From Altererythrobacter sp. Root672 (GTDB lineage Bacteria > Pseudomonadota > Alphaproteobacteria > Sphingomonadales > Sphingomonadaceae), in contig NZ_LMHH01000001.1 in the NCBI RefSeq assembly GCF_001427865.1, positions 1,860,001 to 1,924,000 of the forward strand: a stretch of 64,000 nt of DNA, read 5' to 3'. Positions within the stretch are counted from its first letter, which is position 1, and every line of letters starts with the position of its first letter. Under the pieces are notes generated by a model, which was given only the letters and a program-made list of their open reading frames with translations, was not told the origin of the DNA and ran no database searches. The position numbers and the translations under genes were made by a program. This document shows, in pieces, positions 27,305-36,836 of this stretch.

Positions 27305-29875
27305 TCACAGCGTCCGTTCGCGTTCCTCGACCTCGAACACTTCAAGGTGGTCACCCGCCTTGATGTCGTTGGTGTCGGCCAGGACCACGCCGCATTCGAG
27401 ACCGGTGCGGACTTCGTCCACGTCGTCCTTGAAGCGCCGCAGCGAAGCGATCGTCGTCGCGCTGACGATGACGTCGGCACGGGTGAGACGCGCGTAGAGG
27501 CCCTTGCGGATGACGCCTTCGAGCACCAGCAGACCTGCCGCCTTGTCGCGCTTGCCGGCAGGGAACACCTGCTTGACCTCGGCACGGCCAAGGACGTTCT
27601 CGATCCGCAGCGGTCCGAGCACGCCAGCCATTTCGCGGGCGATCTCTTCGGTCAGCTTATAGATGACGTCGTAGTACTTCATCTCCACCTTGTGACGCGC
27701 GATCAACTCGCGCGCCTTGGCGTTCGGACGCACGTTGAAGCCGATGATCGGCGCCTTCGAGGCCGAGGCCAGGGCCACATCGCTTTCGGTAATCGCACCC
27801 ACGCCCGAGTTGAGCACGCGCACCTTGATCTCGTCGTTCGAGAGGTTGTGCAGCGCGGTCACGATGGCCTCGGCCGAACCCTGCACGTCCGCCTTCACGA
27901 CGACCGCGAATTCCTTCACGTCGCTCTTGAGGCCGGCGAACATCGCATCGAGGTTGGCCGGTGCCGTGGCGGTGCGCTTGGCAGTCGCTTGCTGCTGGCG
28001 ATAGGACGCGACTTCACGGGCACGCTGCTCGTTCTCGACCACCGTCAGGTGATCGCCGGCGTTCGGCACGCCGCCGAGGCCGAGGACCTCGACCGGCATC
28101 GAAGGGCCGGCTTCCTTCACCTGCTGCCCCTTGTCGTCGACCAGCGCGCGAACGCGGCCGCTCTCGTTGCCGACAACGAACACGTCGCCGCGCTTCAAGG
28201 TGCCACGATTGACCAGCACGGTCGCGACCGGGCCACGACCCTTGTCGAGCTGAGCTTCGATCACGGTGGCATCGGCCGCGCGGTTCGGATTGGCCTTGAG
28301 TTCGAGCAGTTCTGCCTGGAGCAGGATCTTCTCGATCAGTTCATCGAGACCCGCGCCAGTCTTGGCCGAAACCTCGACGTCCTGCACGTCACCGCTCATC
28401 GCCTCGACCACGATTTCGTGTTCGAGCAGGCGTTCGCGGATCTTCTGCGGCTTGGCTTCGGGCTTGTCGATCTTGTTGATCGCCACGATCATCGGCACGC
28501 CGGCTGCCTTGGTGTGCCGGATGGCCTCGATCGTCTGCGGCATCAGGCCGTCATCGGCCGCTACCACCAGGATGACGATGTCGGTCACGTTCGCACCGCG
28601 CTGGCGCATCTGCGTGAACGCTTCGTGGCCCGGGGTGTCGAGCACAGTGATCTTGTGCTTGTCCTTGGTGGTGATCTGGTAGGCGCCGATGTGCTGGGTG
28701 ATGCCGCCGGCTTCGCCCTTCACCACGTCGGTACCACGCAGCGCGTCGAGCAAGCTGGTCTTGCCGTGATCGACGTGACCCATGATCGTAACGACCGGCG
28801 GACGCGACTCCTGCGTCTCTTCGGAATCGACGTCTTCAGTGGTGTCGATATCGACGTCGCTGTCCGAAACGCGGACGATGTTGTGGCCGAATTCCTCGAC
28901 CAGCAGTTCCGCCGTGTCCTGGTCGATCGTCTGGTTGACGGTGACCATCATGTCCATGTTGAACAGCGCCTTCACCAGGTCGGCGCCCTTCTCAGCCATG
29001 CGGTTGGCGAGCTCTTGGACGGTGATCGCTTCCGGCACGATCACATCGCGAACCTGCTTTTCGCGCGGTTGCGACATGCCACCCATATGCGCGCGACGTT
29101 CCTTTTCGCGGGCGCGCTTGAGCGCTGCCAGCGAGCGGGCCCGTGCACCCTCGTCCTCGTTGAGGGCGCGGTTGACCGTCAGCTTGCCGCCGCGACGGCG
29201 ATCGTCGACGGCAGCATGACCGCGGCCGGCCGGCTGCTGTTGCTGCTTGCGATCGTCGCGCTTCTTTTCCGGCCGCTTGAGCTCGGGACGCGCGACAGGC
29301 GTGAACTTGCGCGGAGCCGGGGCACCCGTTGCAGTCGACTCGGCGTCGCTACCTTCAGCGCTTTCCTCGGCCACAACTTCGGCGGGTGCCTCAGCTTCGA
29401 CTTCAGCCGGAGGTGCGGCGGCAGCAGTGGCTGCAGCGGCAGCCTCTTCGGCGGCGACCCGGCGGTTTTCTTCGGCGCGGCGCTTCTCATCCTCGAGAGC
29501 TTGGGCCCGCGCTTCGGTGTCGCGGCGAGTGGCCTCCTCAGTCAGGCGCAGACGCGCTTCTTCGGCTTCACGCTGAAGGCGCGCGACACGTTCCTGTGGC
29601 GTTTCACCAGCGGGAGCCTTGGCGACCGGCTTCTTCGGCTGGGGCGCGGGAGCGGGCGGAGGCGGCGGCGGCGCAGCAACCTCGACCTCGGGCTCAGGAG
29701 CGGAGGAATGACCTTCTTCACCAGGGCGCTTCAAGGCGCGACGGCGCTTCACTTCGACCGTCACCTTGTTGGTGCGGCCGTGACTGAAGGTCTGCTTGAC
29801 CTCGCCGGCGTCGACCGAACGCTTCAGCCCCAGCGGCTTCCGGGTAAGCGTCGGTGTGTTTTCGTTATCGCTCAT
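27305..29875 (-). CDS. infB: Translation initiation factor IF-2
   Basis: 856 residues. IF-2 is the GTPase that places initiator tRNA on the 30S subunit. The first 350 residues are an IF2-N domain plus an Ala/Glu/Arg-rich coiled linker. The G domain follows, with P-loop G-H-V-D-H-G-K-T-S near 365, D-T-P-G-H near 410 and N-K-I-D. Domains II to IV complete the length. It follows the DUF448 gene by 17 bases. Confidence 0.98.
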   Translation of the reverse strand: MSDNENTPTLTRKPLGLKRSVDAGEVKQTFSHGRTNKVTVEVKRRRALKRPGEEGHSSAPEPEVEVAAPPPPPPAPAPQPKKPVAKAPAGETPQERVARLQREAEEARLRLTEEATRRDTEARAQALEDEKRRAEENRRVAAEEAAAAATAAAAPPAEVEAEAPAEVVAEESAEGSDAESTATGAPAPRKFTPVARPELKRPEKKRDDRKQQQQPAGRGHAAVDDRRRGGKLTVNRALNEDEGARARSLAALKRAREKERRAHMGGMSQPREKQVRDVIVPEAITVQELANRMAEKGADLVKALFNMDMMVTVNQTIDQDTAELLVEEFGHNIVRVSDSDVDIDTTEDVDSEETQESRPPVVTIMGHVDHGKTSLLDALRGTDVVKGEAGGITQHIGAYQITTKDKHKITVLDTPGHEAFTQMRQRGANVTDIVILVVAADDGLMPQTIEAIRHTKAAGVPMIVAINKIDKPEAKPQKIRERLLEHEIVVEAMSGDVQDVEVSAKTGAGLDELIEKILLQAELLELKANPNRAADATVIEAQLDKGRGPVATVLVNRGTLKRGDVFVVGNESGRVRALVDDKGQQVKEAGPSMPVEVLGLGGVPNAGDHLTVVENEQRAREVASYRQQQATAKRTATAPANLDAMFAGLKSDVKEFAVVVKADVQGSAEAIVTALHNLSNDEIKVRVLNSGVGAITESDVALASASKAPIIGFNVRPNAKARELIARHKVEMKYYDVIYKLTEEIAREMAGVLGPLRIENVLGRAEVKQVFPAGKRDKAAGLLVLEGVIRKGLYARLTRADVIVSATTIASLRRFKDDVDEVRTGLECGVVLADTNDIKAGDHLEVFEVEERERTL

Positions 29876-29892
29876 ACGCCTTCAATAGTCCT

Positions 29893-30639
29893 TCAAAATT
29901 CGTTCGTCGCCATGCTTGCGGAAGCGGCGTCATCGCCAGCCCTACAAGCATCTTCATCGAGAGAAGCCGCAGGGGCTCCCAGAAAGATCACGAGGCGCTG
30001 CAGCGGGATAGCAACCCGCCCGGCCGATGCGGCATCGGCCAACGCCAAATGGACGACATTGTCACGGCCCAATGCCACAGACAGAGCCGCGCGGTCCAGT
30101 GGCAGGCGAAGGCCGGAAAGGCCACTGCCTTCCGCTTCACTTCCCACACGCCAGGCCTGGTCGAGCTTGCGGCTGCCGTCGTCGCTGGCATCCGCCGCAT
30201 GATAAAGCGCCGCCACACGGCCCATTCGGGCCTCGCTGGCAATGCGTTCTGAACCCAAGATAAGCCGTCCGCTGCGCATTTCGAGTCCCAACCGGTCCAG
30301 AAATGCACGCGTAAGAGCCTGCTCGGCCAAAACCGGCAGAGTCTCTGAAATCGCAATCTTGCCGTTCTTGAAGGCCCGGGCCAGCGCGCCCTTGAGCTTC
30401 CCGTTCGCCAGCGCTTCAGTCAGTTCGGCTTGAGTGACACCCACCCACGCGCCACGGCCAGGGGCCTTGGCGAGAGCATCGGGCAAGACGTCACCATCGG
30501 GCGAGATCGCCAGGCGCAGGAGTTCGTCCCGCGAGGCGATCCGCCCGCTGAGTATGCAGCGGCGCTCCGGCCCGTTACTCGGGTCGGTCGCTTCCGCAAT
30601 GTCGTGGTCGGCTAGCGGCTCATTGCGAGGATTCCGCAT
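29893..30639 (-). CDS. YlxR/DUF448 RNA-binding protein
   Basis: 248 residues from the ATG at 30639, preceded by GAGGAGGCCGCC and overlapping the nusA 3' end by 20 bases. The N-terminal YlxR domain shows R-R-C-I-L-S-G and P-G-R-G-A-W-V. The C-terminal half (about 110-225) resembles an L7Ae-like RNA-binding fold, the common two-domain form in alphaproteobacteria. It sits between nusA and infB as in most bacteria and probably binds RNA. Confidence 0.93.
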   Translation of the reverse strand: MRNPRNEPLADHDIAEATDPSNGPERRCILSGRIASRDELLRLAISPDGDVLPDALAKAPGRGAWVGVTQAELTEALANGKLKGALARAFKNGKIAISETLPVLAEQALTRAFLDRLGLEMRSGRLILGSERIASEARMGRVAALYHAADASDDGSRKLDQAWRVGSEAEGSGLSGLRLPLDRAALSVALGRDNVVHLALADAASAGRVAIPLQRLVIFLGAPAASLDEDACRAGDDAASASMATNEF

Positions 30640-32278
30640 CGGCGGCCTCCTCTTGAACGGGTGCTTCGGCTGCCGGAGCAGCTTCGTCTTCACCCTCGAA
30701 CCAGTGAGCGCGGGCAGCCATGATGATCTCGTTGCCCTGCTCTTCGTTCAGGCCGAACTCACCCAGCACGCCACCCTTGTCTTCGGTGCGCTGCTGACGG
30801 CGCAGCGGCGGACCGGTCTCGGCGTTACGGCGGCGCGGAGCTTCGCGCTTCTTGGCGATCAGTTCGTCCGTTGCGAGGTCGGCGAGATCGTCGAGCGTCT
30901 TGATGCCCGCCTTGCCGAGCACGACGAGCATCTGCTCGTTGAGGTGCGGCATTTCGGCCAGCGCGTCTTCGACGCCAAGCTCACGACGCTCGGTGCGGTA
31001 AGCCTCTTCCTGGCGCTCGATAGCTTCGAGCGCGCGGTTCTGCAGCTCTTCGGCCAGCTCGTTGTCAAAGCCTTCGATCGAGGCCAGCTCGGCCAGTTCG
31101 ACGTAAGCCACTTCCTCGAGCTCGGCGAAGCCTTCGGCCACGAGCAGCTGCGACAGCGTTTCGTCGACGTCGAGCTCTTCCTCGAACATCTTGGAGCGCT
31201 CGGCGAATTCCTTCTGGCGCTTCTCCGAGGCTTCTTCCTCGGTCATGATGTCGATCTGGCTCTCGGTCAGCTGGCTGGCGAGGCGCACGTTCTGGCCGCG
31301 GCGGCCAATGGCGAGCGACAGCTGGTCATCGGGAACGACGACTTCGATGCGGCTCTCTTCCTCGTCGAGCACCACACGGCTGACCGTTGCCGGCTGCAGC
31401 GCGTTAACGACGAAAGTCGCGGTGTCTTCGCTCCACGGGATGATGTCGATCTTTTCGCCCTGCAGTTCCTGCACGACGGCCTGCACGCGGCTGCCCTTCA
31501 TGCCGACGCAGGCGCCGACCGGGTCGATCGAGCTATCGCGGCTGATCACGCCGATCTTGGCACGGCTGCCCGGGTCACGGGCGGCGGCCTTGATCTCGAT
31601 GATGTTGTCGTAGATTTCGGGCACTTCTTGCGCGAACAGCTTCTTCATGAATTCCGGATGCGCGCGGCTGAGGAAGATCTGCGGGCCGCGGTTGTTGCGC
31701 TCCACCTTCATGATCAGCGCGCGAACACGTTCGCCGACACGAGCGGCTTCACGCGGGATCTGCTGGTCGCGGCGGATGACGCCTTCGGCCCGGCCGAGGT
31801 TGACGATCACGTGGCCGAACTCGACCGACTTGATCACGCCGGTGATGATCTCACCCGAGCGGTCCTTGAACTCTTCGAACTGACGCTCGCGCTCGGCATC
31901 GCGGACCTTCTGGAAGATCACCTGCTTGGCGCTCTGCGCGTCGATGCGGCCGAGGTCGACCGGCGGCAGCGGATCGACGATGAAGTCGCCGATCGCAGCA
32001 CCAGGCTGAAGCTTCTCGGCCTGCTTGAGATCGACCTGCTTGAAGTAGTCTTCAACCAGCTCGACCACCTCGACCACGCGCCACAAGCGCAGGTCGCCGG
32101 TGAGCGGATCGAGCTTGGCGCGAATGTCGTTCTCCGCACCGTAACGGGCACGGGCGGCCTTCTGGATCGCCTCTTCCATCGCCTCGACGACGATCGCCTT
32201 GTCGATCATCTTCTCGGTCGCGACGGAATGCGCGATTGCTAACAGTTCGGCCTTGTTGGCGGAAATCGGACTGGCCAT
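30620..32278 (-). CDS. nusA: Transcription termination/antitermination factor NusA
   Basis: 552 residues. An N-terminal polymerase-binding domain (1-125), S1 domain (135-200, with G-x-V-x-x-V-E-F-G-H-V) and two KH domains (about 210-345, with [10 protein letters not shown] and A-I-G-R-R-G-Q-N-V) follow in order. The C-terminal acidic helix-hairpin-helix repeats extend to about 520. The start overlaps the rimP stop by one base (TGATG). Confidence 0.98.
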   Translation of the reverse strand: MASPISANKAELLAIAHSVATEKMIDKAIVVEAMEEAIQKAARARYGAENDIRAKLDPLTGDLRLWRVVEVVELVEDYFKQVDLKQAEKLQPGAAIGDFIVDPLPPVDLGRIDAQSAKQVIFQKVRDAERERQFEEFKDRSGEIITGVIKSVEFGHVIVNLGRAEGVIRRDQQIPREAARVGERVRALIMKVERNNRGPQIFLSRAHPEFMKKLFAQEVPEIYDNIIEIKAAARDPGSRAKIGVISRDSSIDPVGACVGMKGSRVQAVVQELQGEKIDIIPWSEDTATFVVNALQPATVSRVVLDEEESRIEVVVPDDQLSLAIGRRGQNVRLASQLTESQIDIMTEEEASEKRQKEFAERSKMFEEELDVDETLSQLLVAEGFAELEEVAYVELAELASIEGFDNELAEELQNRALEAIERQEEAYRTERRELGVEDALAEMPHLNEQMLVVLGKAGIKTLDDLADLATDELIAKKREAPRRRNAETGPPLRRQQRTEDKGGVLGEFGLNEEQGNEIIMAARAHWFEGEDEAAPAAEAPVQEEAADAESSQ

Positions 32279-32838
32279 CAGTCTTCTGCCTTCTCTTCTT
32301 CGAGTGTTTCTTCGATTTCGTCCACGCCGCTCGTATCGAGCGGACGGGTAGCGGCGATGAGCTTGTCGGTGAGGACGAGCTTCGCCGAATGAATGTTCGC
32401 CAGCGCCACTTCCAGGCGGCCGGCCTTCTTGTCTTCGACGGCGACCGTATCGCCTTCGATGCCAAGCAGTTCGCCGCGCAGCTTGCGGTGGTCGCCCACC
32501 GGCTCGTTCAGCGAGAGGTTAACGTCATGCCCTGCCCAGTTGGCAAAGTCCTTCGCCCGCGTCAGCGGACGGTCGATGCCGGGAGAGCTGACTTCGAGGT
32601 TGTAGGCCCCGTGAATGAGTTCTTCGCCCAGCTCTTCAAGGTGATCGATCCGGTCAGAGATGCAGCGCGAAAGCGTCATGCACTGTTCGACCACCAGCTG
32701 CCCGGTGCCCGGATCTTCGGCCATGACCTGCAGCGTCCGCTCTTCACCCGAACCCGAGAGCTTCACGCGCACGAGATCGAATCCGAGAGCAGCTACTTCG
32801 GGTTCGATCACTTCGGTAAGGCGCGTAACGTCGGCCAT
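32278..32838 (-). CDS. rimP: Ribosome maturation factor RimP
   Basis: 186 residues from ATG 32838 (after TTGGAGACCT), first gene of the operon. RimP is needed for 30S assembly. The signature L-G-F-D-L-V-R-V-K, then V-S-S-P-G-I-D-R-P-L, and the C-terminal SH3-like domain are visible. The first ten codons of the longer open frame are not conserved. Confidence 0.96.
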   Translation of the reverse strand: MADVTRLTEVIEPEVAALGFDLVRVKLSGSGEERTLQVMAEDPGTGQLVVEQCMTLSRCISDRIDHLEELGEELIHGAYNLEVSSPGIDRPLTRAKDFANWAGHDVNLSLNEPVGDHRKLRGELLGIEGDTVAVEDKKAGRLEVALANIHSAKLVLTDKLIAATRPLDTSGVDEIEETLEEEKAED

Positions 32839-33191
32839 AGGTCTCCAAATACCGGACCATTGTGACAAAAGGCTTCGGGCCGGCCCCCGAGGGCGCCAGC
32901 ACCAGACCTTGTCACGACAATGTCAGGATGGCGGCTAGATAAGCGAGCCGTCCCGCAATTGCAACCGGCATTCGCTGCGCCTTCCCACAGGGGCATTCAG
33001 GCATTTGACAGCACGACTCCAAGATGACAGCATCGCGTGATGAATAAGGCACACTTTCGATTTCACGGGGGACAGCTTCTCGAGGGCATCTAGCCCCGGG
33101 TCCGGTGCGCTCGCGCCCCGTGCCCGGGGCGAACATCAAGCTGCTGCTGCGCCATACGCGCCAATTTCCCCTGTTTCGAAAGTTTCCAGTC
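32839..33191. other. Divergent promoter region of rimP and rnk
   Basis: 353 bases without a gene. It separates the rimP operon (-) from rnk (+) and must contain both promoters. A degenerate inverted repeat (GTGACAAAAGG near 32863 and CCTTGTCAC near 32907) may be an operator. A GC-rich hairpin lies near 33115-33130. Confidence 0.4.
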
Positions 33192-33596
33192 ATGACTGTC
33201 AAGAAGGCCGCAACTCGGCCTCCCATCGTCCTTATCGAAGAGGAGGCCGACGCTCTCGCCGACCTCGCTATCAGCATTCAGGACCGCCATCCCAATGTCG
33301 GCCGACTCCTGCTCGAAGAAATCGAACGCGCAGAAACGCTGTCTGCCGCGGAGATTCCCAACGACGTCGTGACCATGGGCTCCACTGTCGCGTTCGTGGA
33401 TGAAAAGACCGGCGATCGGCGCACCGTAACGCTGGTCTTTCCCAAGGATGCCGACATTGCCGAAGGGCGTCTCTCGATCCTGACCCCCGTCGGCGCCGGG
33501 CTGATTGGCTTGCGCACGGGTCAGTCGATCAGCTGGCCCGACCGCAGCGGCGAAGAACGGCTGCTCACCATCGAAAGCGTCACCCGCTCCAACTGA
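33192..33596 (+). CDS. rnk: Rnk / GreA-GreB family regulator of nucleoside diphosphate kinase
   Basis: 134 residues from ATG 33192. A short N-terminal part leads to the GreA/GreB C-terminal FKBP-like domain, with V-V-T-M-G-S-T-V, then V-T-L-V-F-P-x-D-A-D and I-S-I/L-L-T-P-V-G-A-G-L-I-G-L. It binds RNA polymerase secondary channel in the Rnk subclass. It is convergent with pspF, 4 bases apart. Confidence 0.85.
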   Translation: MTVKKAATRPPIVLIEEEADALADLAISIQDRHPNVGRLLLEEIERAETLSAAEIPNDVVTMGSTVAFVDEKTGDRRTVTLVFPKDADIAEGRLSILTPVGAGLIGLRTGQSISWPDRSGEERLLTIESVTRSN

Positions 33597-33600
33597 CCTG

Positions 33601-34638
33601 TTACTCGACCTCCCCGTTGCGCTCCGCGAGCCCGTGCTTGCGGATGCAATGGCGCAATTGGTCGTAAGTCAGCCCCAGTGCCTTGGCCGTCTGCCGCTGG
33701 TTCCAGCGGTTGCGGCCAAGGTGGTGCTCCAAGATCGCTCGTTCGTGAGCTTCGACCGCAGTCCGCAGGTCCTCAACCGTGTCGTAGTCATGGGCCATCG
33801 GACGTGAGCCGTTGTGCGCTGACACAGCTTCCACGCCCTTGCTGCTGTGAACGGCCACCGGCTTCCAGGGGCTTTCGAAGGGATCGAACTGGACGTAGCC
33901 GATCGCCTCTTCCCAATTGGCCCAGCGATAGACCGCGCGTTCGACCACGTTGCGCAGCTCCCGCACGTTGCCGGGCCAGGGATGATCGTCGAGCTGGCGG
34001 CGAACGTGGTCGGCAAAGCCGGGCCACCGCTCCCAGCCGATCTCCGCCGCCATTCGCCGGCCGAAGTAGTCGGCGAGCACGTCGATATCGCCCTCGCGTA
34101 CTCGCAAGGGTGGCAGCGTGATGACTTCGAAGCTTAGCCGGTCGAGAAGGTCGGCGCGAAACCGACCCTCGTCGGCCAGCTTGGGCAAGTTCTCGTTAGT
34201 GGCGGCCACGATGCGAACGTCGACCCGGAGCGGGCGCGAGGAGCCGATGCGGGTGACCTCGCCATACTCGACCGCCCGCAACAGGCGCTCCTGCGCTCCC
34301 ATCGACACCGTTGCCAGTTCATCGAGAAACAGGGTGCCTCGGTCGGCTTCCTCAAAACGGCCGGCACGGGCGCGCGTGGCGCCGGTGAATGAACCCGCTT
34401 CATGGCCGAACAGCTCTGCCTCGATCAGCGTCTCGGGAAGCGCCGCGCAGTTCATGGTGATCAGCGGCTCTTCCCAGCGGTTCGACAGGCGGTGAAGGCG
34501 TTCGGCGATCAGTTCCTTGCCCGTTCCGCGCTCCCCAATAACCAGGACAGGACGACGCATCGGGGCCGCGCGGCTTGCCCGTTCGACCGCGTCGAGAAAG
34601 GCCCCTGATTGGCCAATGAACTGGTTTTCTCGCTCCAT
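33601..34638 (-). CDS. pspF: PspF: sigma-54 activator of the phage-shock operon
   Basis: 345 residues from the ATG at 34638. An AAA+ domain (about 5-240) has Walker A G-E-R-G-T-G-K-E, the sigma-54 contact loop as G-S-F-T-G-A (canonical is G-A-F-T-G-A) and Walker B T-L-F-L-D-E. A C-terminal Fis-like helix-turn-helix lies at about 300-335. There is no N-terminal receiver domain, as in PspF, which is held inactive by PspA. It is divergent from the psp operon across a sigma-54 promoter. Confidence 0.93.
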   Translation of the reverse strand: MERENQFIGQSGAFLDAVERASRAAPMRRPVLVIGERGTGKELIAERLHRLSNRWEEPLITMNCAALPETLIEAELFGHEAGSFTGATRARAGRFEEADRGTLFLDELATVSMGAQERLLRAVEYGEVTRIGSSRPLRVDVRIVAATNENLPKLADEGRFRADLLDRLSFEVITLPPLRVREGDIDVLADYFGRRMAAEIGWERWPGFADHVRRQLDDHPWPGNVRELRNVVERAVYRWANWEEAIGYVQFDPFESPWKPVAVHSSKGVEAVSAHNGSRPMAHDYDTVEDLRTAVEAHERAILEHHLGRNRWNQRQTAKALGLTYDQLRHCIRKHGLAERNGEVE

Positions 34639-34660
34639 GAACCAAGAGATAGCAAAAAAC

Positions 34661-34687
34661 GCCACAAGGTGGCAATATGCGCCACAT
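34661..34687. promoter_or_regulatory. Putative PspF upstream activating sites
   Basis: Palindrome GCCACAAGGTGGC at 34661-34673 and a further half site GCCACA at 34681-34686. They lie about 55-85 bases upstream of the -24 element and just upstream of pspF, where enhancer sites for PspF would be expected. Confidence 0.5.
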
Positions 34688-34740
34688 AGCCCGCTAAGAT
34701 ATATCCCAAAATTCGAGCAAGGCGGCGCATTTTCCTGATT

Positions 34741-34757
34741 TGGCATGCTCCTTGCTG
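34741..34757 (+). promoter_or_regulatory. Sigma-54 promoter of the psp operon
   Basis: TGGCATGCTCCTTGCTG matches the consensus TGGCAC-N5-TTGC. The -24 GG (34742-34743) and -12 GC (34754-34755) are correctly spaced, predicting a start near 34767, 28 bases before the first ORF. A PspF-type activator is encoded divergently. Confidence 0.88.
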
Positions 34758-34794
34758 ATATACTCGCATAGGTTTGGTCAGGGGATTGAAGACC

Positions 34795-34950
34795 ATGTTT
34801 GACCGCGAGTTCTTCAGCAGCAAGCTAGGCATCGCCGCGTTGGCGAGCATCATCGCAATGATCTCGTTCAACGCGTTTGCGCTGGACCAGCAGATCTGCC
34901 TGGCCGCCGACGCCAACCCCGTCGACGCGCCATTGGTCGAATTGGCATGA
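34795..34950 (+). CDS. Small membrane or secreted protein leading the psp operon
   Basis: 51 residues. One hydrophobic segment (about 11-29) is preceded by a basic/acidic N-terminus and could be a signal peptide ending near A-F-A. Its stop overlaps an ATG in the pspA frame (ATGA). It is the first ORF after the sigma-54 promoter. I do not recognise a family. Context suggests a stress-related envelope role, or a translational coupling leader. Confidence 0.65.
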   Translation: MFDREFFSSKLGIAALASIIAMISFNAFALDQQICLAADANPVDAPLVELA

Positions 34951-35123
34951 GCCCCAAGGACGACAACCCCCTGCGCCCGATCGGCGAGGCAGCCTCACGC
35001 GCTGGCTCACGCATCGACCGCGAAATCGAGCGGCTACGCACCAGCCCCCAGCCGGGTATAGGCAAACCGGCCGCTCAAGACTTTAATGCTGCCGTCAATT
35101 CATTCGTTTCCGGAGTACCCTGG

Positions 35124-35816
35124 ATGGGCATTTTTTCCCGCACCCGAGACATCATCGCCGCCAACTTCAACGAGCTGCTCGATCAGGCCGACGATCCGGC
35201 CAAGATGATCCGCATGATCATCCTGGAGATGGAGGAAACGCTTGTCGAAGTCCGCGCCAGCGCGGCTCGCACGATTGCGGACCAGAAGGAAATGCACCGC
35301 CACACCGTCAAGCTGGAGAAGCTCCAGGCCGACTGGGGTGAGAAAGCCCAGCTGGCCCTGTCGAAGGACCGCGAGGACCTGGCCCGTGCAGCGCTCGTCG
35401 AAAAGAAGCGCGCTGCCGACATGGGCGACCAGCTCAAGCAGGAGATCGCCGTACTTGACGACGCCCTGCGGGCTTACGAGCAGGACATCGCCAAGCTGCA
35501 GAACCGCCTGCGCGAAGCCCGCAGCCGGCAGACGCAGATCGCGGCCCGCCTGGAAAGCGCGGAGAACCGCGTGAAGCTGCGCAGCCTGATGACCAACGAA
35601 CGCGTCGACGATGCCCTCACCCGGTTCGACCAGCTCGAACGCCGGGTCGACTACGCCGAAGGCCGCGCCGATGCGCTGAGCATCTCCGACGGCACCGGCA
35701 AGCCGAGCCTCTCCGACGAGATCGCGGCGCTCGAAGGGGCCGACAAGATCGACGAGGAACTCGAAGAGATGAAGCGGGCGCTCGGCATGGGCGGCTCTGA
35801 AAAGAAGGAGGGCTGA
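35124..35816 (+). CDS. pspA: Phage shock protein A
   Basis: 230 residues from ATG 35124 (GGAG 8 bases before). PspA is an ESCRT-III-like, coiled-coil protein that binds stressed inner membrane and inhibits PspF. The start M-G-I-F-S-R-T-R-D-I-I and D-P-A-K-M-I-R-M-I-I are typical, and heptad repeats run through about 60-185. The same frame is open 59 codons upstream to an ATG at 34947 that overlaps the previous ORF, so a longer form is possible. Confidence 0.95.
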   Translation: MGIFSRTRDIIAANFNELLDQADDPAKMIRMIILEMEETLVEVRASAARTIADQKEMHRHTVKLEKLQADWGEKAQLALSKDREDLARAALVEKKRAADMGDQLKQEIAVLDDALRAYEQDIAKLQNRLREARSRQTQIAARLESAENRVKLRSLMTNERVDDALTRFDQLERRVDYAEGRADALSISDGTGKPSLSDEIAALEGADKIDEELEEMKRALGMGGSEKKEG

Positions 35817-35819
35817 TCC

Positions 35820-36119
35820 ATGAGCGAAAGCCTCATCATCGTCCCCGCCATCTTCATCGGCCTTCCCTGGGTGATCATGCACTACATCACGAAGTGGAAG
35901 ACCGCCGCGACGATCACTACCGACGACGAGCGCTTGCTCGAAGAACTCTACAACCTCGCCAAGCGGCTCGACGAGCGCATGGACACGGTCGAGCGCCTGG
36001 TTGCGTCAGACAACCCCGAGTTCAAGCCGGCGCGCCTCCTGCCCGGCCGCGACATCGACAACGAGCCGCTGCGCGAACTCGATCGCCTGCTGGCCGAAAA
36101 GAAGGGAGCCAAGAAGTGA
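35820..36119 (+). CDS. pspB: Phage shock protein B
   Basis: 99 residues. PspB is a membrane protein that with PspC senses envelope stress and recruits PspA. A membrane helix (about 4-21) is followed by a coiled coil with the R-L-D-E-R-M-D-T-V-E-R-L-V motif, like the E. coli R-E-R-I-Q-A-L-E-x-I-L. The C-terminus is about 25 residues longer than in E. coli. It follows pspA by 3 bases. Confidence 0.9.
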   Translation: MSESLIIVPAIFIGLPWVIMHYITKWKTAATITTDDERLLEELYNLAKRLDERMDTVERLVASDNPEFKPARLLPGRDIDNEPLRELDRLLAEKKGAKK

Positions 36120-36490
36120 ACACGCCTCGCATGACGCTGTACCGCGACAAGCAGAACGCCAAGCTGATGGGCGTGTGCTCGGGGTTGGAAGACTACACCG
36201 GTATCAACGCGATCTGGTGGCGGCTGGCTTTCATCGTGCTGACCTTTGCGACCGGCTTCGGCATCCCGATCTACTTCGCACTCGGCCTCCTGGCGTCGAA
36301 GAAGCCCGCCAATCTCTATGTCGACCAGGACGAGCAGAAGTACTGGCAGCGCGTCCGCCAGTCACCGAAGCGCACTGCGCGGGAAATCCGCTCGCAGTTC
36401 CGCGACATCGACCGCCGGCTTGCCGAGGTCGAGTCATACTACGTCACTAGCAATCCGCGCCTCTCGGCTGAGATCGAACGGCTGCGCTAG
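36116..36490 (+). CDS. pspC: Phage shock protein C
   Basis: 124 residues from GTG 36116, overlapping the pspB stop (GTGA) and having GGGAG upstream; an ATG 5 codons later lacks a ribosome site. The PspC domain covers about 8-65, with L-Y-R-D-K, M-G-V-C-S-G-L and a long hydrophobic helix. The C-terminal helix (80-120) is a coiled coil. Confidence 0.93.
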   Translation: MNTPRMTLYRDKQNAKLMGVCSGLEDYTGINAIWWRLAFIVLTFATGFGIPIYFALGLLASKKPANLYVDQDEQKYWQRVRQSPKRTAREIRSQFRDIDRRLAEVESYYVTSNPRLSAEIERLR

Positions 36491-36513
36491 AGCACTACTG
36501 AAGGGGACAGGGG

Positions 36514-36825
36514 ATGGATCCGGCAATCATTGGTGTGTTCATTCCGATCCTGGCGATCGGCATGGGAATACCGCTGGCCTTCTACGGCGTGTGGATTGGC
36601 CACAAGCAGAAGATGGCGAAGTTCGAGCTTCAGGCTCGCACCCACAAGGCCGACGACGCCCAGGCGGCGCGGATCGAAGAACTCGAAGACCGCATGCGGG
36701 TGTTGGAGCGGATCGTGACCGATCGCGGTTTCGACGTCGCCCACCAGATCGAAGCTCTGCGCGATGTGCGGCCTGACGCTGGCGTCCCACTCGAAATGGG
36801 CCGCCAAACGGAACGGCAGCGCTGA
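36514..36825 (+). CDS. PspB-like small membrane coiled-coil protein 1
   Basis: 103 residues. A membrane helix (about 4-26) is followed by a basic turn and a coiled coil ending in R-V-L-E-R-I-V-T-D-R-G-F-D-V-A, then Q-I-E-A-L-R-D. This motif recurs in the next genes and echoes PspB. The ribosome site is AAGGGGACAGGGG. It is the first of eight co-directional paralogues downstream of pspC. Confidence 0.85.
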   Translation: MDPAIIGVFIPILAIGMGIPLAFYGVWIGHKQKMAKFELQARTHKADDAQAARIEELEDRMRVLERIVTDRGFDVAHQIEALRDVRPDAGVPLEMGRQTERQR

Positions 36826-36836
36826 GAGGAACGACA

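Noticed and set aside
27167-30202. 1011-codon plus-strand open frame
   Set aside because: Antisense to infB and DUF448; low-complexity product with no recognisable domain.
30434-32242. 602-codon plus-strand open frame
   Set aside because: Antisense to nusA; composition explained by the opposite strand codons.
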